Source: Xanthobacter agilis
GTDB lineage: Bacteria > Pseudomonadota > Alphaproteobacteria > Rhizobiales > Xanthobacteraceae
DNA length: 64,000 nucleotides
Assembly (NCBI RefSeq): GCF_021730435.1
Contig: NZ_JABWGX010000022.1
Coordinates: 19,678 to 83,677, forward strand
Reading direction: 5' to 3'
A program made the translations under genes and the position numbers. Under the pieces are notes generated by a model that saw only the letters and a list, made by a program, of their open reading frames with translations, had not been told where the DNA came from and did not search any database. This document shows, piece after piece, positions 1 to 8,443 of the stretch (position 1 is the first letter of the stretch; every line of letters starts with the position of its first letter).

Positions 1-100
1 CGCTCATCCCGGTGCTCCTGCCGCGGGGTCCGCATCGCGGCTGACGCCTCCCGCCCCATCACCACCGTCATCGCGTCGGCACCCGGCCGCGCGCCTTTTT

Positions 101-208
101 CGCAGTTCCGGGCGCAAAACCGCTGCGCACTTTTGCTGGAATTGCTCCGATAGCTCGTTTGTCGCAATTCCGGACGCAAAACCGCTGCGCACTTTTGCTG
201 GAATTGCT
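101..208. repeat. Two direct copies of a 46-bp intergenic element
   Basis: Copies at 101-146 and 163-208 differ at only two positions (cgcagttccggg versus cgcaattccgga near the left end). The second copy has inverted ends, GCAATTCC on the left and GGAATTGC on the right, so a single-stranded copy can fold. It lies directly downstream of the stop codon of the minus-strand gene that ends at 209. I recall similar elements scattered between genes in Hyphomicrobiales; that is memory, not a search. The first 100 bases of the window hold no gene I can support. Confidence 0.8.
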
Positions 209-688
209 TTAGCGGCAGCTGAACTGCCCGTCGATATTGGCGATATCCTTGCCCCAAAGGGCGCACCAATTGGCGGCCATGCGGGTCTCCACCCAGCGGC
301 CGGCGTGGTCGACGCAGGTGGCCGTCAGCCAACCATCGTCGATGCGGATATCCCGGCAGCTACCCATGTAGGAGCCCGCCGGCGGAAGCCGCGTCGCCGC
401 GCGGGCGGCCGGGGTCTCGACGCCGAGCACCGATGACGCGCGCATGCAGAAAAGCCCCCCGTTCCGGTTCGAGATATCGCCGACGCAGAACGGATAATCC
501 TCAAGCCGCGCCGCGACCCAGACTCCACCGGGGGCCGAGCAGATGGCGGTCAGGGTGCCGCCGGCAAGGCTCACATCGCGGCAGGACCAGAGATAGGTGC
601 CCGCGGGCACGTTCTGCGCGGAGGCAGGCGCGACCGCGTTCGCCGCCAGCACGGCGCAGATCCAGGCGATCATTCCGCGCGCACCCAT
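209..688 (-). CDS. Secreted protein with two cyanovirin-N-like (CVNH) repeats
   Basis: A 159-residue protein with a signal peptide ending near ASAQ at about residue 25. The mature part has two repeats of the CVNH pattern: a G-S/T-Y-x3-CRD segment, a strand with T-A-x-C, and an ending in D-I-x-N-x-(N/D)-G-x-(L/F)-x-C. CVNH domains are known as carbohydrate-binding lectins and extracytoplasmic modules in cyanobacteria, fungi and some bacteria. The start at 688 follows a GGGAG ribosome site. It lies 64 bp downstream of a paralogue with three repeats on the same strand. The ligand is unknown; the four paired cysteines suggest disulfides in the periplasm or outside. Confidence 0.75.
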   Translation of the reverse strand: MGARGMIAWICAVLAANAVAPASAQNVPAGTYLWSCRDVSLAGGTLTAICSAPGGVWVAARLEDYPFCVGDISNRNGGLFCMRASSVLGVETPAARAATRLPPAGSYMGSCRDIRIDDGWLTATCVDHAGRWVETRMAANWCALWGKDIANIDGQFSCR

Positions 689-714
689 GCGTTGCTCCCA
701 CCCGCCGCGGCCGG

Positions 715-741
715 AAAAAGGGGGCGCCGGGGCGCCCCCTT
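715..741 (-). terminator. Rho-independent terminator of the upstream CVNH gene
   Basis: An 11-bp perfect GC-rich stem (718-728 with 731-741) is followed on the minus strand by a T run (AAAAA at 715-719 on the plus strand). It lies just after the stop codon of the three-repeat CVNH gene, so the downstream paralogue probably depends on readthrough or its own promoter. Confidence 0.7.
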
Positions 742-752
742 CGTGTTGCGGA

Positions 753-1427
753 TCAGCGGCAGATCAATGTGCCGTTGAAGTTCACGATGTTCGGACGCGG
801 GCTGCAGGTCGCGAGGTTGAGCCGCGCATCAAGCCAGCGCCCGTTCATGTCGCGGCAGTCGGCCGCGAGCCAGAAGCCCGCCACCCGCACGTTGCGGCAC
901 GTCTGGAGGTAGGAGCCCGGAGGCACCGGACGCGGACGGCAGACCAGATTGCCATTGTCGTTGGCGATGTCGCCGCCGGGGGCGCAGCCGAACAGGTCGA
1001 GCCGCGTGGGCCGCCAGTCGCCATTGCGGGTACGGCAGACGGCATTCAGCGTGCTGCCGCGCTGATCGATCTGGCCGCAGGTGGCGCGGTAGGAGCCGGG
1101 CGGTCCGTTGCCGGGCCCAGGGCCCGGCGGCGGAGGCGGGGGCGGACCCGGCCGGCGCTCGCACCACAGGCGACCGTCCATGTTGGCGATGTCGCCGCGA
1201 CACTCAAAGAAGTTGTTGAGCCGCGTGGCGTTGAAGACGCCACGGCGGGTCGTTTCGCACAGGGCCTGCAGGTCACGCCCGTTGCGCACGCGCACATCGC
1301 GGCAGGTGTTGAGATAGCTCCCCGGAGGCGCCGGCTGCGCCTGGGCAGGCTCGAACGCCCCCGAGAAAAGAATCAAGAGGGCGAGCAGACCCGCCCAGCC
1401 CATGCCTCGTCGTATCTGTCGTTTCAT
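753..1427 (-). CDS. Secreted protein with three cyanovirin-N-like (CVNH) repeats
   Basis: A 224-residue protein. It has a positively charged start (MKRQIRRG), a hydrophobic segment and a likely cleavage at AQA-QP near residue 31. Three CVNH repeats follow, each with a GSY-x3-C opening and an N-x-NG-x-L-x-C ending. The first two are separated by a proline/glycine-rich linker (about 85-105). A GGGAG site 7 bases upstream supports the start at 1427, although the frame is open further upstream. The duplication with the neighbouring two-repeat gene is evident. Lectin activity is known for the family; the target here is unknown. Confidence 0.78.
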   Translation of the reverse strand: MKRQIRRGMGWAGLLALLILFSGAFEPAQAQPAPPGSYLNTCRDVRVRNGRDLQALCETTRRGVFNATRLNNFFECRGDIANMDGRLWCERRPGPPPPPPPGPGPGNGPPGSYRATCGQIDQRGSTLNAVCRTRNGDWRPTRLDLFGCAPGGDIANDNGNLVCRPRPVPPGSYLQTCRNVRVAGFWLAADCRDMNGRWLDARLNLATCSPRPNIVNFNGTLICR

Positions 1428-1863
1428 GTCAGCTCCCAGCCCGAGATGGCGCGAAACCCAAAGGCGAAGCCTGCCCCTCCCCGCCGGCCGGCGCGGCTGG
1501 CCGGGCGCAGCCGGAGAGCTCGCCCGCCATCGCCCGGCCATGCCGGCGAATGCCGCCTCACGTGATGGGCATGCCCCCAGAAAACCCGGACACCGCCACG
1601 CTGCCTCGCATCGCGCACGGGCCCGAGACGCTTTTTCATTCCCGCGCGACAACGCCCCGCGCGCGGCACCGGGGGCACCGCCGGCCACAGGCGTCGCCAC
1701 GATGTCCCGGCCAAAAGCTCTTACCACAGCGTCAGAAAGCCCGCGACACCCGCTTGCGCTCGCGGCCACAGCGCGCGTAGCTGTCGGCGAAGCCTGGCGA
1801 CGGCGCCCCGGACGCGCATGCCGCTTATTTTGCAATCTTGCCGGGAAAGAGAATACACCGCCC
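1428..1863. other. Intergenic stretch between divergent genes, no gene seen
   Basis: This holds the divergent upstream regions of the CVNH gene (minus) and the exonuclease gene (plus). Reading frames are open on both strands because of the high GC, but none has a recognisable product or good ribosome site. I see no clear repeat or terminator. Confidence 0.5.
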
Positions 1864-2484
1864 ATGACCATCCGCCTGCACCAGGGCGATCTGCCCGCCG
1901 ACTTCGTGGCCGCGCCCGTGGTCGCCATCGACACCGAGACCATGGGCCTCAATCCCTTCCGCGACCGGCTATGCCTGGTGCAGCTCTCCAATGGCGACGG
2001 CAGCGCCGATCTCGTCCAGATCCCCCAGGACGCCAGCGCGCAGACGGCACCCAACCTGGTGCGCCTGCTCACCGATCCGGCGGTGACCAAGCTGTTCCAT
2101 TTCGGACGGTTCGACATCGCCATCCTGCAACACACCTTCCGGGTGATGCCGCAGCCGGTGTGGTGCACCAAGATCGCCTCCCGGCTGGTGCGCACCTACA
2201 CCGACCGCCATGGCCTGAAGGACCTCCTGCGCGAGCTGCTCGGCGTGGACATCTCCAAGCAGCAGCAGAGCTCGGACTGGGGGTCCGGCAACCTGTCCGA
2301 CGCCCAGCTCGCCTATGCCGCCTCCGACGTGCTGCACCTGCACGCGCTCAAGGCCAAGCTGGAAGAGATGCTGGCCCGCGAGGGCCGCTCGGCGCTCGCC
2401 GCCGCCTGCTTCGCCTTCCTGCCGGCCCGCGCCGCGCTCGACCTCGCCGGCTGGGCGGAACAGGACATCTTCGCCCACGCCTGA
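1864..2484 (+). CDS. Ribonuclease D-like 3'-5' exonuclease (single DEDD domain)
   Basis: A 206-residue protein consisting only of the DnaQ-like exonuclease fold. Exo I is visible as VAIDTETMGL near residues 20-28 (Asp and Glu metal ligands), Exo II as FHFGRFDIAIL near 78-88, and Exo III around YAASDVLHLH. E. coli RNase D is almost twice as long because it has HRDC domains; these are absent, as in the short alphaproteobacterial family. The expected role is 3' trimming of structured RNA such as tRNA precursors. The ATG at 1864 is where similarity begins. It stands alone, 188 bp ahead of lptC. Confidence 0.88.
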   Translation: MTIRLHQGDLPADFVAAPVVAIDTETMGLNPFRDRLCLVQLSNGDGSADLVQIPQDASAQTAPNLVRLLTDPAVTKLFHFGRFDIAILQHTFRVMPQPVWCTKIASRLVRTYTDRHGLKDLLRELLGVDISKQQQSSDWGSGNLSDAQLAYAASDVLHLHALKAKLEEMLAREGRSALAAACFAFLPARAALDLAGWAEQDIFAHA

Positions 2485-2672
2485 CCGCTCCGACTCGGAA
2501 ATGTGCGCCGCAGCAAGCCTTTATCGGGCACCCTTGCGCGCGGCGCGCATTTCGGACAATTTGGCGGCCCGGCGCGCGGGGCGACGTGTTGCAGGGTCAC
2601 CGGTGCGTGGGACTCAAATCCCCGGAGACCTGTGGCGCGGGCCGGATTTCACCTTGCCGCCGGAAGGGGAAG

Positions 2673-3554
2673 ATGAACCGACACGTGCCGCCACGCGATC
2701 TTGATGCCGAAGAGGCGACTGCCTTCGCCCCACCCCCGCCGCCCGACTTTCGCCGGGCGCAGCGGCATAGCGCCCGTGTGCGCTGGATTCGCCGCCTTCT
2801 GCCCCTCGCCATCCTCGCCGCCATCGGCGTGATCGGCGTCGGCGCGCTGATGAGGAGCCTTCAGGTCAAGATCGATCTGCCCTTCGACATCGGCCGCCTC
2901 ACCCTGTCGGGCTCGCGCCTCACCATGGAGCTGCCGAAGCTGTCCGGCTTCACCGACGACAACCGCGGCTATTCCGTCACCGCGAAGACCGCCACCCAGG
3001 ACCTGACCCGCCCCGACGTGATCGACCTCACCGACATCGAGGCGAAGCTGGAGATGGCGGACCACGGCTGGGCCAGCGTCGAGGCCCGGAAGGGCAGCCT
3101 CGACACCAAGAAGCAGTTCATCACCCTCGACGACGGGGTGGAGCTCGCCATGAAGGGCGGCTACGGCGGCCATCTGCAAACGGCCGAGGTGGATGTGAAG
3201 TCCGGCACCATCACCAGCAACCAGCCGGTGACCTTCACCTATCTCGACGGTCGCCTGGTGGCCGACACCCTCACCGTCAGCGATCGCGGCGAGAAGGCCT
3301 TCTTCCGGGGCCATGTGCAGCTCGACTTCCGCCTCTCCGACATCGACAAGGCCAAGGCCGCGCGCGCCGCCGAGGCCAAGGCCGCCGAGGAGGCCAAGGC
3401 CGCGCAGGCCCGCGCCGCCGAGGAGATCAAGGCCCGGCAAGCGGCCTCCCGCGCCGAGACCGCCCCCACCGGGTCCGCATCCACCGCCGGCGCCGGCGAA
3501 GCCGGCAACGTGCCCCTCATCACTTCTTCCCCACGACCGGTGCCGCACCCATGA
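2673..3554 (+). CDS. lptC: LPS export ABC transporter periplasmic protein LptC
   Basis: A 293-residue bitopic inner-membrane protein. One transmembrane helix (about 40-62, LLPLAILAAIGVIGVGAL) follows a basic cytoplasmic N-terminus. The periplasmic part is of the OstA/LptC beta-jellyroll type (FTDDNRGYSVTAKTATQD). LptC receives lipopolysaccharide from LptB2FG and passes it to LptA. The C-terminus has an unusual Ala/Lys/Glu-rich, probably helical stretch (about 225-265) that E. coli LptC lacks. A GGAAGGGG ribosome site precedes the ATG. The gene overlaps lptA by 4 bp (ATGA), indicating translational coupling. Confidence 0.9.
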   Translation: MNRHVPPRDLDAEEATAFAPPPPPDFRRAQRHSARVRWIRRLLPLAILAAIGVIGVGALMRSLQVKIDLPFDIGRLTLSGSRLTMELPKLSGFTDDNRGYSVTAKTATQDLTRPDVIDLTDIEAKLEMADHGWASVEARKGSLDTKKQFITLDDGVELAMKGGYGGHLQTAEVDVKSGTITSNQPVTFTYLDGRLVADTLTVSDRGEKAFFRGHVQLDFRLSDIDKAKAARAAEAKAAEEAKAAQARAAEEIKARQAASRAETAPTGSASTAGAGEAGNVPLITSSPRPVPHP

Positions 3555-4153
3555 CCACGACGACCCGCCACCTGATCGGCGCCCTGATGCTGGCCGCGAT
3601 GGCGATGCTCACCGCCCCCGCCCTCCCCGGCGGCGCGGCCCATGCCCAGGCGCAGGGCCAGAACGTGCCCAACGCCCTGCAGGGCTTCGCCCGCAACCGC
3701 GACGAGCCGGTGCGCATCAACGCCGACCAGCTGGAGGTGCGCGACAAGGACAAGGTGGCGGTGTTTTCCGGCAACGTGGTGGTGGTGCAGGGCGACACCA
3801 CTTTGAACTCCAAGGACCTGCAGGTCTTCTACGACGGCTCCGTGGGCCCGCCGGAAGAAGGCGCCGGCTTCAAGCAGGGGCAGATCCGCAAGCTGGAGGC
3901 CTCCGGCGGCGTGGTGGTGCGCACCAAGGACCAGACCGCCACCGGCGACACAGGCACCTTCGAGATGAAGTCCAACACCGTGACCCTCACCGGCAAGCCG
4001 GTGGTGCTCACCCAGGGGCCGAACGTGATCCGCGGCCAAAGGCTGGTGGTGAACCTCGTCTCCGGCGTGTCGCGCTTCGAGGGCGGCCGCGTGGAAAGCC
4101 TCATTGTGCCGGGCAGCCTGAAGAACGCCGCGCCGCCCGCGCCCAACCGCTGA
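3551..4153 (+). CDS. lptA: LPS transport periplasmic bridge protein LptA
   Basis: A 200-residue periplasmic protein with a signal peptide ending near AHAQA (about residue 33). The OstA-like beta-jellyroll follows: a PVRINADQLEV opening, then repeated short strands such as AVFSGNVVVVQGD and GVVVRTKDQTATGD. LptA oligomers bridge LptC and outer-membrane LptD in LPS export. Its size matches the family. It is coupled to lptC by a 4-bp overlap. lptB, usually next, is separated here by about 350 bp. Confidence 0.92.
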   Translation: MTTTTRHLIGALMLAAMAMLTAPALPGGAAHAQAQGQNVPNALQGFARNRDEPVRINADQLEVRDKDKVAVFSGNVVVVQGDTTLNSKDLQVFYDGSVGPPEEGAGFKQGQIRKLEASGGVVVRTKDQTATGDTGTFEMKSNTVTLTGKPVVLTQGPNVIRGQRLVVNLVSGVSRFEGGRVESLIVPGSLKNAAPPAPNR

Positions 4154-4506
4154 TCCCCGCCGCATCCACCGCGCCGTCCCAGGCCGAGGGCTCCGCCCCT
4201 CGGTCCAGCCGGGGCACGATGCCCATGAAGGCGGGCGCCCGCCCCAGAGCTTGACCCGGCCGCGCCTCACGCCGGCCAGCCTTCGCCGCACCGCGATAAG
4301 GTCTACGCCCGAACGGGACGTCGCGGACGGAGATGCCGCGCCTCGCGGCATATGACACCACCGAGACCGCCCCAATCCGCAGAGCTGACCCGACGCCACG
4401 GGATGGATCTTGGGGTGGATGGCGGCCCATTTTTTGCATGTGACATTGCATCCCTGGCGCGGACGTTCTAAAGCTAACTTTCGGGGGCTGCGGGCCGGAG
4501 GTAGAG
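4154..4506 (+). promoter_or_regulatory. 353-bp gap between lptA and lptB, with a possible lptB-rpoN promoter
   Basis: No gene is apparent. Near the right end TTGCAT (4446-4451) stands 17 bp ahead of TAAAGC (4469-4474) in locally AT-richer sequence, a weak sigma-70-like arrangement. A GGAGGT site (4497-4502) then serves the TTG start of lptB. The gap suggests that lptB-rpoN can be transcribed separately from lptCA. Confidence 0.35.
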
Positions 4507-5487
4507 TTGAACGTCCTTTCCCTATTCGGCAGGGGCGCCGCCAAGCGCCGGAACAGCGATATCATCATGAGCGCCGATCTTGACGCGGAATACGCGGCGG
4601 CTCGCGCGGGTCATGCCGCCCATGCCACCGGCGGGGCATCGGATGACGATTTTGTCACATGGCCGTCGTATTCGGACGCGCGCGGCGAATCCGACTTCGA
4701 TGCGCGCGGCGTGGACCCTTCCCGGCGCCGGGAGGCATTCGACGATCCCTACGCCCATGCCGGCGAAGGCGCCCTGGCGGCCTATGGCCTGGCGAAGACC
4801 TATGGCGGCCGCAAGGTGGTGCGCGATGTGTCCATGTATGTGCGGCGGGGCGAGGCGGTGGGCCTGCTCGGCCCCAATGGCGCCGGCAAGACCACCTGCT
4901 TCTACATGGTCACCGGCCTTGTGAAGGCGGATGCCGGCCGCATCGAGCTCGACGGTCACGACGTGACCCCCATGCCCATGTATCGCCGGGCGCGCCTGGG
5001 CATCGGCTACCTGCCCCAGGAGGCGTCCATCTTCCGCGGCCTCACCGTGGAGGGCAACATCATGGGCGTGCTGGAGGTGACCGAACCCGACCGCCGCAGG
5101 CGGCGCGAGGAGATGGAGCAGCTCCTCGAGGAGTTCAAGATCACCCATGTGCGCAAGTCTCCCGCCATCGCCTTGTCGGGCGGCGAGCGGCGGCGGGTGG
5201 AGATCGCCCGCGCCCTGGCCAGCCGCCCGTCCTTCATGCTGCTGGACGAGCCCTTCGCCGGCATCGACCCCATCGCCGTGGGCGACATCCAGGCCCTGGT
5301 CCGGCACCTGACCACGCGCGGCATCGGCGTGCTCATCACCGACCATAACGTGCGCGAGACCCTGGGTCTCATCGACCGGGCCTACATCATCCACTCCGGC
5401 GCGGTGCTGATGGAGGGCGATCCCGACTCCATCGTCTCCAATCCGGACGTGCGGCGGCTCTACCTCGGCGAGGAATTCCGCCTATGA
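4507..5487 (+). CDS. lptB: LPS export ABC transporter ATP-binding protein LptB
   Basis: A 326-residue ABC ATPase powering LPS extraction with LptFG. The Walker A (GPNGAGKTT, 122-130), the signature [15 protein letters not shown] and the Walker B ending [14 protein letters not shown] are all clear, the last typical of LptB. The domain proper starts near residue 88; the preceding charged, low-complexity extension is absent from E. coli LptB (about 240 residues). I take the TTG at 4507 because a strong GGAGGT lies 4 bases upstream. An in-frame ATG at 4567 would shorten the extension but has a poor ribosome site. rpoN follows within 35 bp. Confidence 0.9.
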   Translation: MNVLSLFGRGAAKRRNSDIIMSADLDAEYAAARAGHAAHATGGASDDDFVTWPSYSDARGESDFDARGVDPSRRREAFDDPYAHAGEGALAAYGLAKTYGGRKVVRDVSMYVRRGEAVGLLGPNGAGKTTCFYMVTGLVKADAGRIELDGHDVTPMPMYRRARLGIGYLPQEASIFRGLTVEGNIMGVLEVTEPDRRRRREEMEQLLEEFKITHVRKSPAIALSGGERRRVEIARALASRPSFMLLDEPFAGIDPIAVGDIQALVRHLTTRGIGVLITDHNVRETLGLIDRAYIIHSGAVLMEGDPDSIVSNPDVRRLYLGEEFRL

Positions 5488-5521
5488 CAGCCCTCCTCCT
5501 TTGCCCCAGGGAGGAGCGCGA

Positions 5522-7072
5522 ATGGCGCTGACCCCCAAGCTCGAGTTCCGGCAAAGCCAGTCCCTGGTGATGACGCCGCAGCTGATGCAGGCCATCAAGC
5601 TGCTGCAGCTCTCCAACATGGAACTGGTGGCCTATGTGGAGGCCGAACTGGAGCGCAACCCGCTGCTGGAGCGGGCCAGCGAGGACGGGGGTCCGGTCGA
5701 AAGCCCCGAGATCGAGGCCCCAGAACCGCCCGCCAGCGAGCGCGACGCCCAATCCGGCGACTGGCTGGAGCGGGACATGGAGCCGAGCCGGGCGGAGATG
5801 GAAACCCGTCTCGACACCGACCTCGGCAACATCTTTCCGGACGACGCCCCGGCCGATCGGGCGGCCGCCACCACGCCCTCCGCCCCCTCCTCCAGCTCCG
5901 ACTGGAGCAGCGGTAGCAGCGGTGGTGGCGGGGAGCGCGGCGAGGATTACAACCCCGAAGCCTTCCTCACCGCCGAGACCACCCTCGCCGACCATCTGGA
6001 AGCCCAGCTCTCGGTTGCGGAGACGAGCCCCGCGCGGCGGCTCATCGGCCTGCACCTCATCGGACTGATCGACGAGGCCGGCTATTTCACCGGCGACATC
6101 GGCCAGGTCGCCGAGCAGCTCGCAACCAGCCGGGAGGAAGTGGAGGATGTGCTGCGGCTCATCCAGGCGTTCGAGCCCACCGGGGTCGGCGCGCGCGGCC
6201 TTGCCGAATGCCTCGCCCTCCAGCTCAAGGAGCGCGACCGCTACGACCCTGCCATGCAGGCGCTGGTGGAAAACCTGGAACTTCTGGCCAAGCACGATCG
6301 CAACGCGCTGAAGCGCGTCTGCGGGGTGGATGCGGCCGACATCGCCGACATGATCGCCGAGATCCGCCGGCTCGATCCCAAGCCCGGCCTCGCCTTCGGC
6401 TCCGGCGTGGTGCATCCACTGGTGCCGGATGTCTATGTGCGACCGGGCCCGGACGGCGCCTGGCTGGTGGAGCTCAATTCCGAGACCCTGCCGCGGGTGC
6501 TGGTGAACCAGACCTATCACGCCACCGTGGCCAAGGTGGCCAAATCGGCGGAGGACAAGAGCTTCCTGGCCGAATGCCTGCAAAGCGCGAGCTGGCTCAC
6601 GCGCTCGCTGGACCAGCGGGCCCGCACCATCCTGAAGGTGGCGAGCGAGATCGTGCGGCAACAGGACGCGTTCCTGCTGCACGGCGTCCGGCACCTGCGG
6701 CCCTTGAACCTGCGCACCGTGGCCGACGCCATCGGCATGCACGAATCCACCGTTTCGCGGGTCACGTCGAACAAATACATCTCCACCCCGCGCGGGGTGG
6801 TGGAGATGAAATACTTCTTCTCCTCCGCCATCTCCGCCTCCGGCGGCGGCGAGGCCCATTCGGCGGAATCGGTGCGCCACCGCATCAAGGCCCTGATCGA
6901 CGCCGAGGCTCCCACCGACATCCTCTCCGACGACACGCTGGTGCAGAAGCTGAAGGAAGACGGCATCGACATCGCCCGCCGCACGGTGGCAAAGTACCGG
7001 GAGGGCATGAACATCCCCTCCTCGGTCCAGCGCCGCCGCGAGAAGATGGCCTTGCGCAGCGAGGCGAACTGA
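5522..7072 (+). CDS. rpoN: RNA polymerase sigma-54 factor
   Basis: A 516-residue sigma-54. Region I is glutamine- and leucine-rich (LEFRQSQSLVMTPQLMQAIKLLQLS). An acidic, Ser/Gly-rich region II follows (about 45-150), then the core-binding region, the helix-turn-helix (TVADAIGMHESTVSRVTSNKY) and the C-terminal RpoN box (ARRTVAKYRE) that reads the -24 element. The ATG at 5522 follows GGGAGGAG and begins at the conserved N-terminus. Sigma-54 needs an AAA+ activator; one is encoded at 37280 and a matching promoter lies at 27284. The hpf and ptsN genes that usually follow rpoN in this group are absent. Confidence 0.97.
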   Translation: MALTPKLEFRQSQSLVMTPQLMQAIKLLQLSNMELVAYVEAELERNPLLERASEDGGPVESPEIEAPEPPASERDAQSGDWLERDMEPSRAEMETRLDTDLGNIFPDDAPADRAAATTPSAPSSSSDWSSGSSGGGGERGEDYNPEAFLTAETTLADHLEAQLSVAETSPARRLIGLHLIGLIDEAGYFTGDIGQVAEQLATSREEVEDVLRLIQAFEPTGVGARGLAECLALQLKERDRYDPAMQALVENLELLAKHDRNALKRVCGVDAADIADMIAEIRRLDPKPGLAFGSGVVHPLVPDVYVRPGPDGAWLVELNSETLPRVLVNQTYHATVAKVAKSAEDKSFLAECLQSASWLTRSLDQRARTILKVASEIVRQQDAFLLHGVRHLRPLNLRTVADAIGMHESTVSRVTSNKYISTPRGVVEMKYFFSSAISASGGGEAHSAESVRHRIKALIDAEAPTDILSDDTLVQKLKEDGIDIARRTVAKYREGMNIPSSVQRRREKMALRSEAN

Positions 7073-7274
7073 GGCGGCAGAGCCCCCTCTGTCCAGACCA
7101 CCCAGGGCAATCCTGCATGTGGGCGCGTGAACGGGCGACCCGCCCCCTCCACGCTCTTCGACTGTAAAGGTGATCGGACAACGGGCTTGCTACAGGCGCC
7201 GCAGCATGCAACCAATAGTTGCATAAACCCTTCCCCCCTCGGAGACAAAGTCTTTTTGCGGGCCGGTTCCGCCG

Positions 7275-7904
7275 ATGCGGGTGCGAGGCGTTTTGAAGCT
7301 GGCAAGATCCCGTATCGCACCCGCCCGACAGGCCATAATGGCGGGAGCGGCGATTCTCATGTGCGGCTGCACGTTGCCTGTGCCACCCATCGGCTATAGA
7401 CCGGCAACCGCGACCAACCCAACGGATATCGAGCTGATCCCCTGCGCTCAGGCGTGGGAAAAGCTGTGGCCGCTGGCCAAGCAGGGCGACAAAGAGGCCA
7501 TGGACAGCCTCTCAACAGCGCTTCTCGTCAAGGACCTGCTTCCACCGGGCGGCTCTCCTATCCAGGATTCATTACGGCGAAAGATAGCGCACGGTCTCAC
7601 CCTACAGATCTACGCCCTCGATCCCTCGAACCCTCTTCCCAAATGGCTATGGCATGAATTGAAGGTATTCGTCTCGAACAACGAGTCAGTTTACATTTCG
7701 GTCGAAAACGACACCATCGTTTATATCCCGGTCCATGCATCAGGCCAGTTCACGACAATTTCGGACGCGTGCAAGATCAGCGGCAACGCCTGCGTGAAGA
7801 CGATCAAGAGCACTCACCTCATACCGGATTTCGACTCCTATGCGGCAGCCGTGGATCGCGAACTAACGACGCCAACGACCGTCTGCCGCCGCGAATATCT
7901 GTGA
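7275..7904 (+). CDS. Orphan lipoprotein of unknown function
   Basis: I do not recognise this 209-residue protein. A hydrophobic segment ending in AAILMCGC-TL (about 22-33) looks like a lipoprotein signal with the modified cysteine near residue 32. The rest has a helical part (AWEKLWPLAKQGDKEAMDSLSTALL), reminiscent of a Sel1/TPR-like helix pair, and four further cysteines. It is noticeably less GC-rich than its neighbours, which suggests acquisition. The ribosome site at 7275 is poor; an in-frame ATG at 7338 would start inside the signal segment. It sits where hpf/ptsN would be expected. Confidence 0.6.
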   Translation: MRVRGVLKLARSRIAPARQAIMAGAAILMCGCTLPVPPIGYRPATATNPTDIELIPCAQAWEKLWPLAKQGDKEAMDSLSTALLVKDLLPPGGSPIQDSLRRKIAHGLTLQIYALDPSNPLPKWLWHELKVFVSNNESVYISVENDTIVYIPVHASGQFTTISDACKISGNACVKTIKSTHLIPDFDSYAAAVDRELTTPTTVCRREYL

Positions 7905-7911
7905 AAGGCGG

Positions 7912-7943
7912 GCGGAAGGCCGGCTGATCCGCCAGCCTTCCGC
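7912..7943. terminator. Bidirectional hairpin between convergent genes
   Basis: A perfect 9-bp stem, GCGGAAGGC (7912-7920) with GCCTTCCGC (7935-7943), lies between the convergent lipoprotein gene and ohr. There is no long T run on either side, so termination is likely but not certain. Confidence 0.5.
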
Positions 7944-7970
7944 ACCATGTCGCAGGGCAGACCCGCGGGA

Positions 7971-8399
7971 TCACACCAGGCTCAGCGCCACGTTCACATT
8001 GTTACGGGTGGCGTTGGAGTAGGGGCACACGACGTGCGCCTTCTCGATCAGCACCTGCGCGTCGGCCTTGTCCACGCCGGGCAGGTCGATCGCCAGCGCG
8101 ATATCGAGGCCGAAGCCGCCATCCGAGCGCGGGCCGATGCCCACCGTGGCGGTGACGCTCGCATCCGCCGGCACCTTCGCCGTGCCCCCCTGGGCGGCCA
8201 CGAACTTCATGGCGCTGAGGAAGCAGGCCGCATAGCCGGTGGCGAACAATTGCTCCGGATTGACACCCTCGCCGCCCGGCCCACCCAGCTCCTTGGGCAC
8301 CACCAGCTTGACATCGAGGGTTCCATCCAACGTGCCGGAGCGACCGTCGCGGCCCCCGGTGGCGCGGGCAGAGGTGCGATAGAGAACATTGACGGACAT
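7971..8399 (-). CDS. ohr: Organic hydroperoxide resistance peroxidase Ohr
   Basis: A 142-residue OsmC/Ohr-family protein of normal length. The two redox cysteines are visible, Cys59 in GYAACFLSAMK and Cys125 in AHVVCPYSNATRNN. Ohr reduces organic and fatty-acid hydroperoxides in the cytoplasm using lipoylated proteins as reductant. It is divergent from its repressor gene ohrR and has a well-formed promoter overlapped by an OhrR-type operator. The family assignment is firm, since the VCPYSNATR motif is specific for Ohr over OsmC. Confidence 0.95.
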   Translation of the reverse strand: MSVNVLYRTSARATGGRDGRSGTLDGTLDVKLVVPKELGGPGGEGVNPEQLFATGYAACFLSAMKFVAAQGGTAKVPADASVTATVGIGPRSDGGFGLDIALAIDLPGVDKADAQVLIEKAHVVCPYSNATRNNVNVALSLV

Positions 8400-8443
8400 G
8401 GCATTTCCTTTCGTGAGGCTAGGGCTGAACGATTTTAACGCTT

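Noticed and set aside
4..192. Open frame of 62 codons on the minus strand at the window start
   Set aside because: It runs through the 46-bp repeats and the product is a low-complexity Ala/Arg sequence with no recognisable domain; an artefact of GC bias.
753..2195. Long minus-strand frame covering the CVNH gene and extending far upstream
   Set aside because: Only the part from 1427 has a ribosome site, signal peptide and domain repeats; the upstream part is antisense to the exonuclease gene.
2590..2640. tRNA-like string GGACTCAAATCC with GC-rich flanks
   Set aside because: Only the T-loop-like piece is present; no acceptor, D or anticodon arm can be folded around it.
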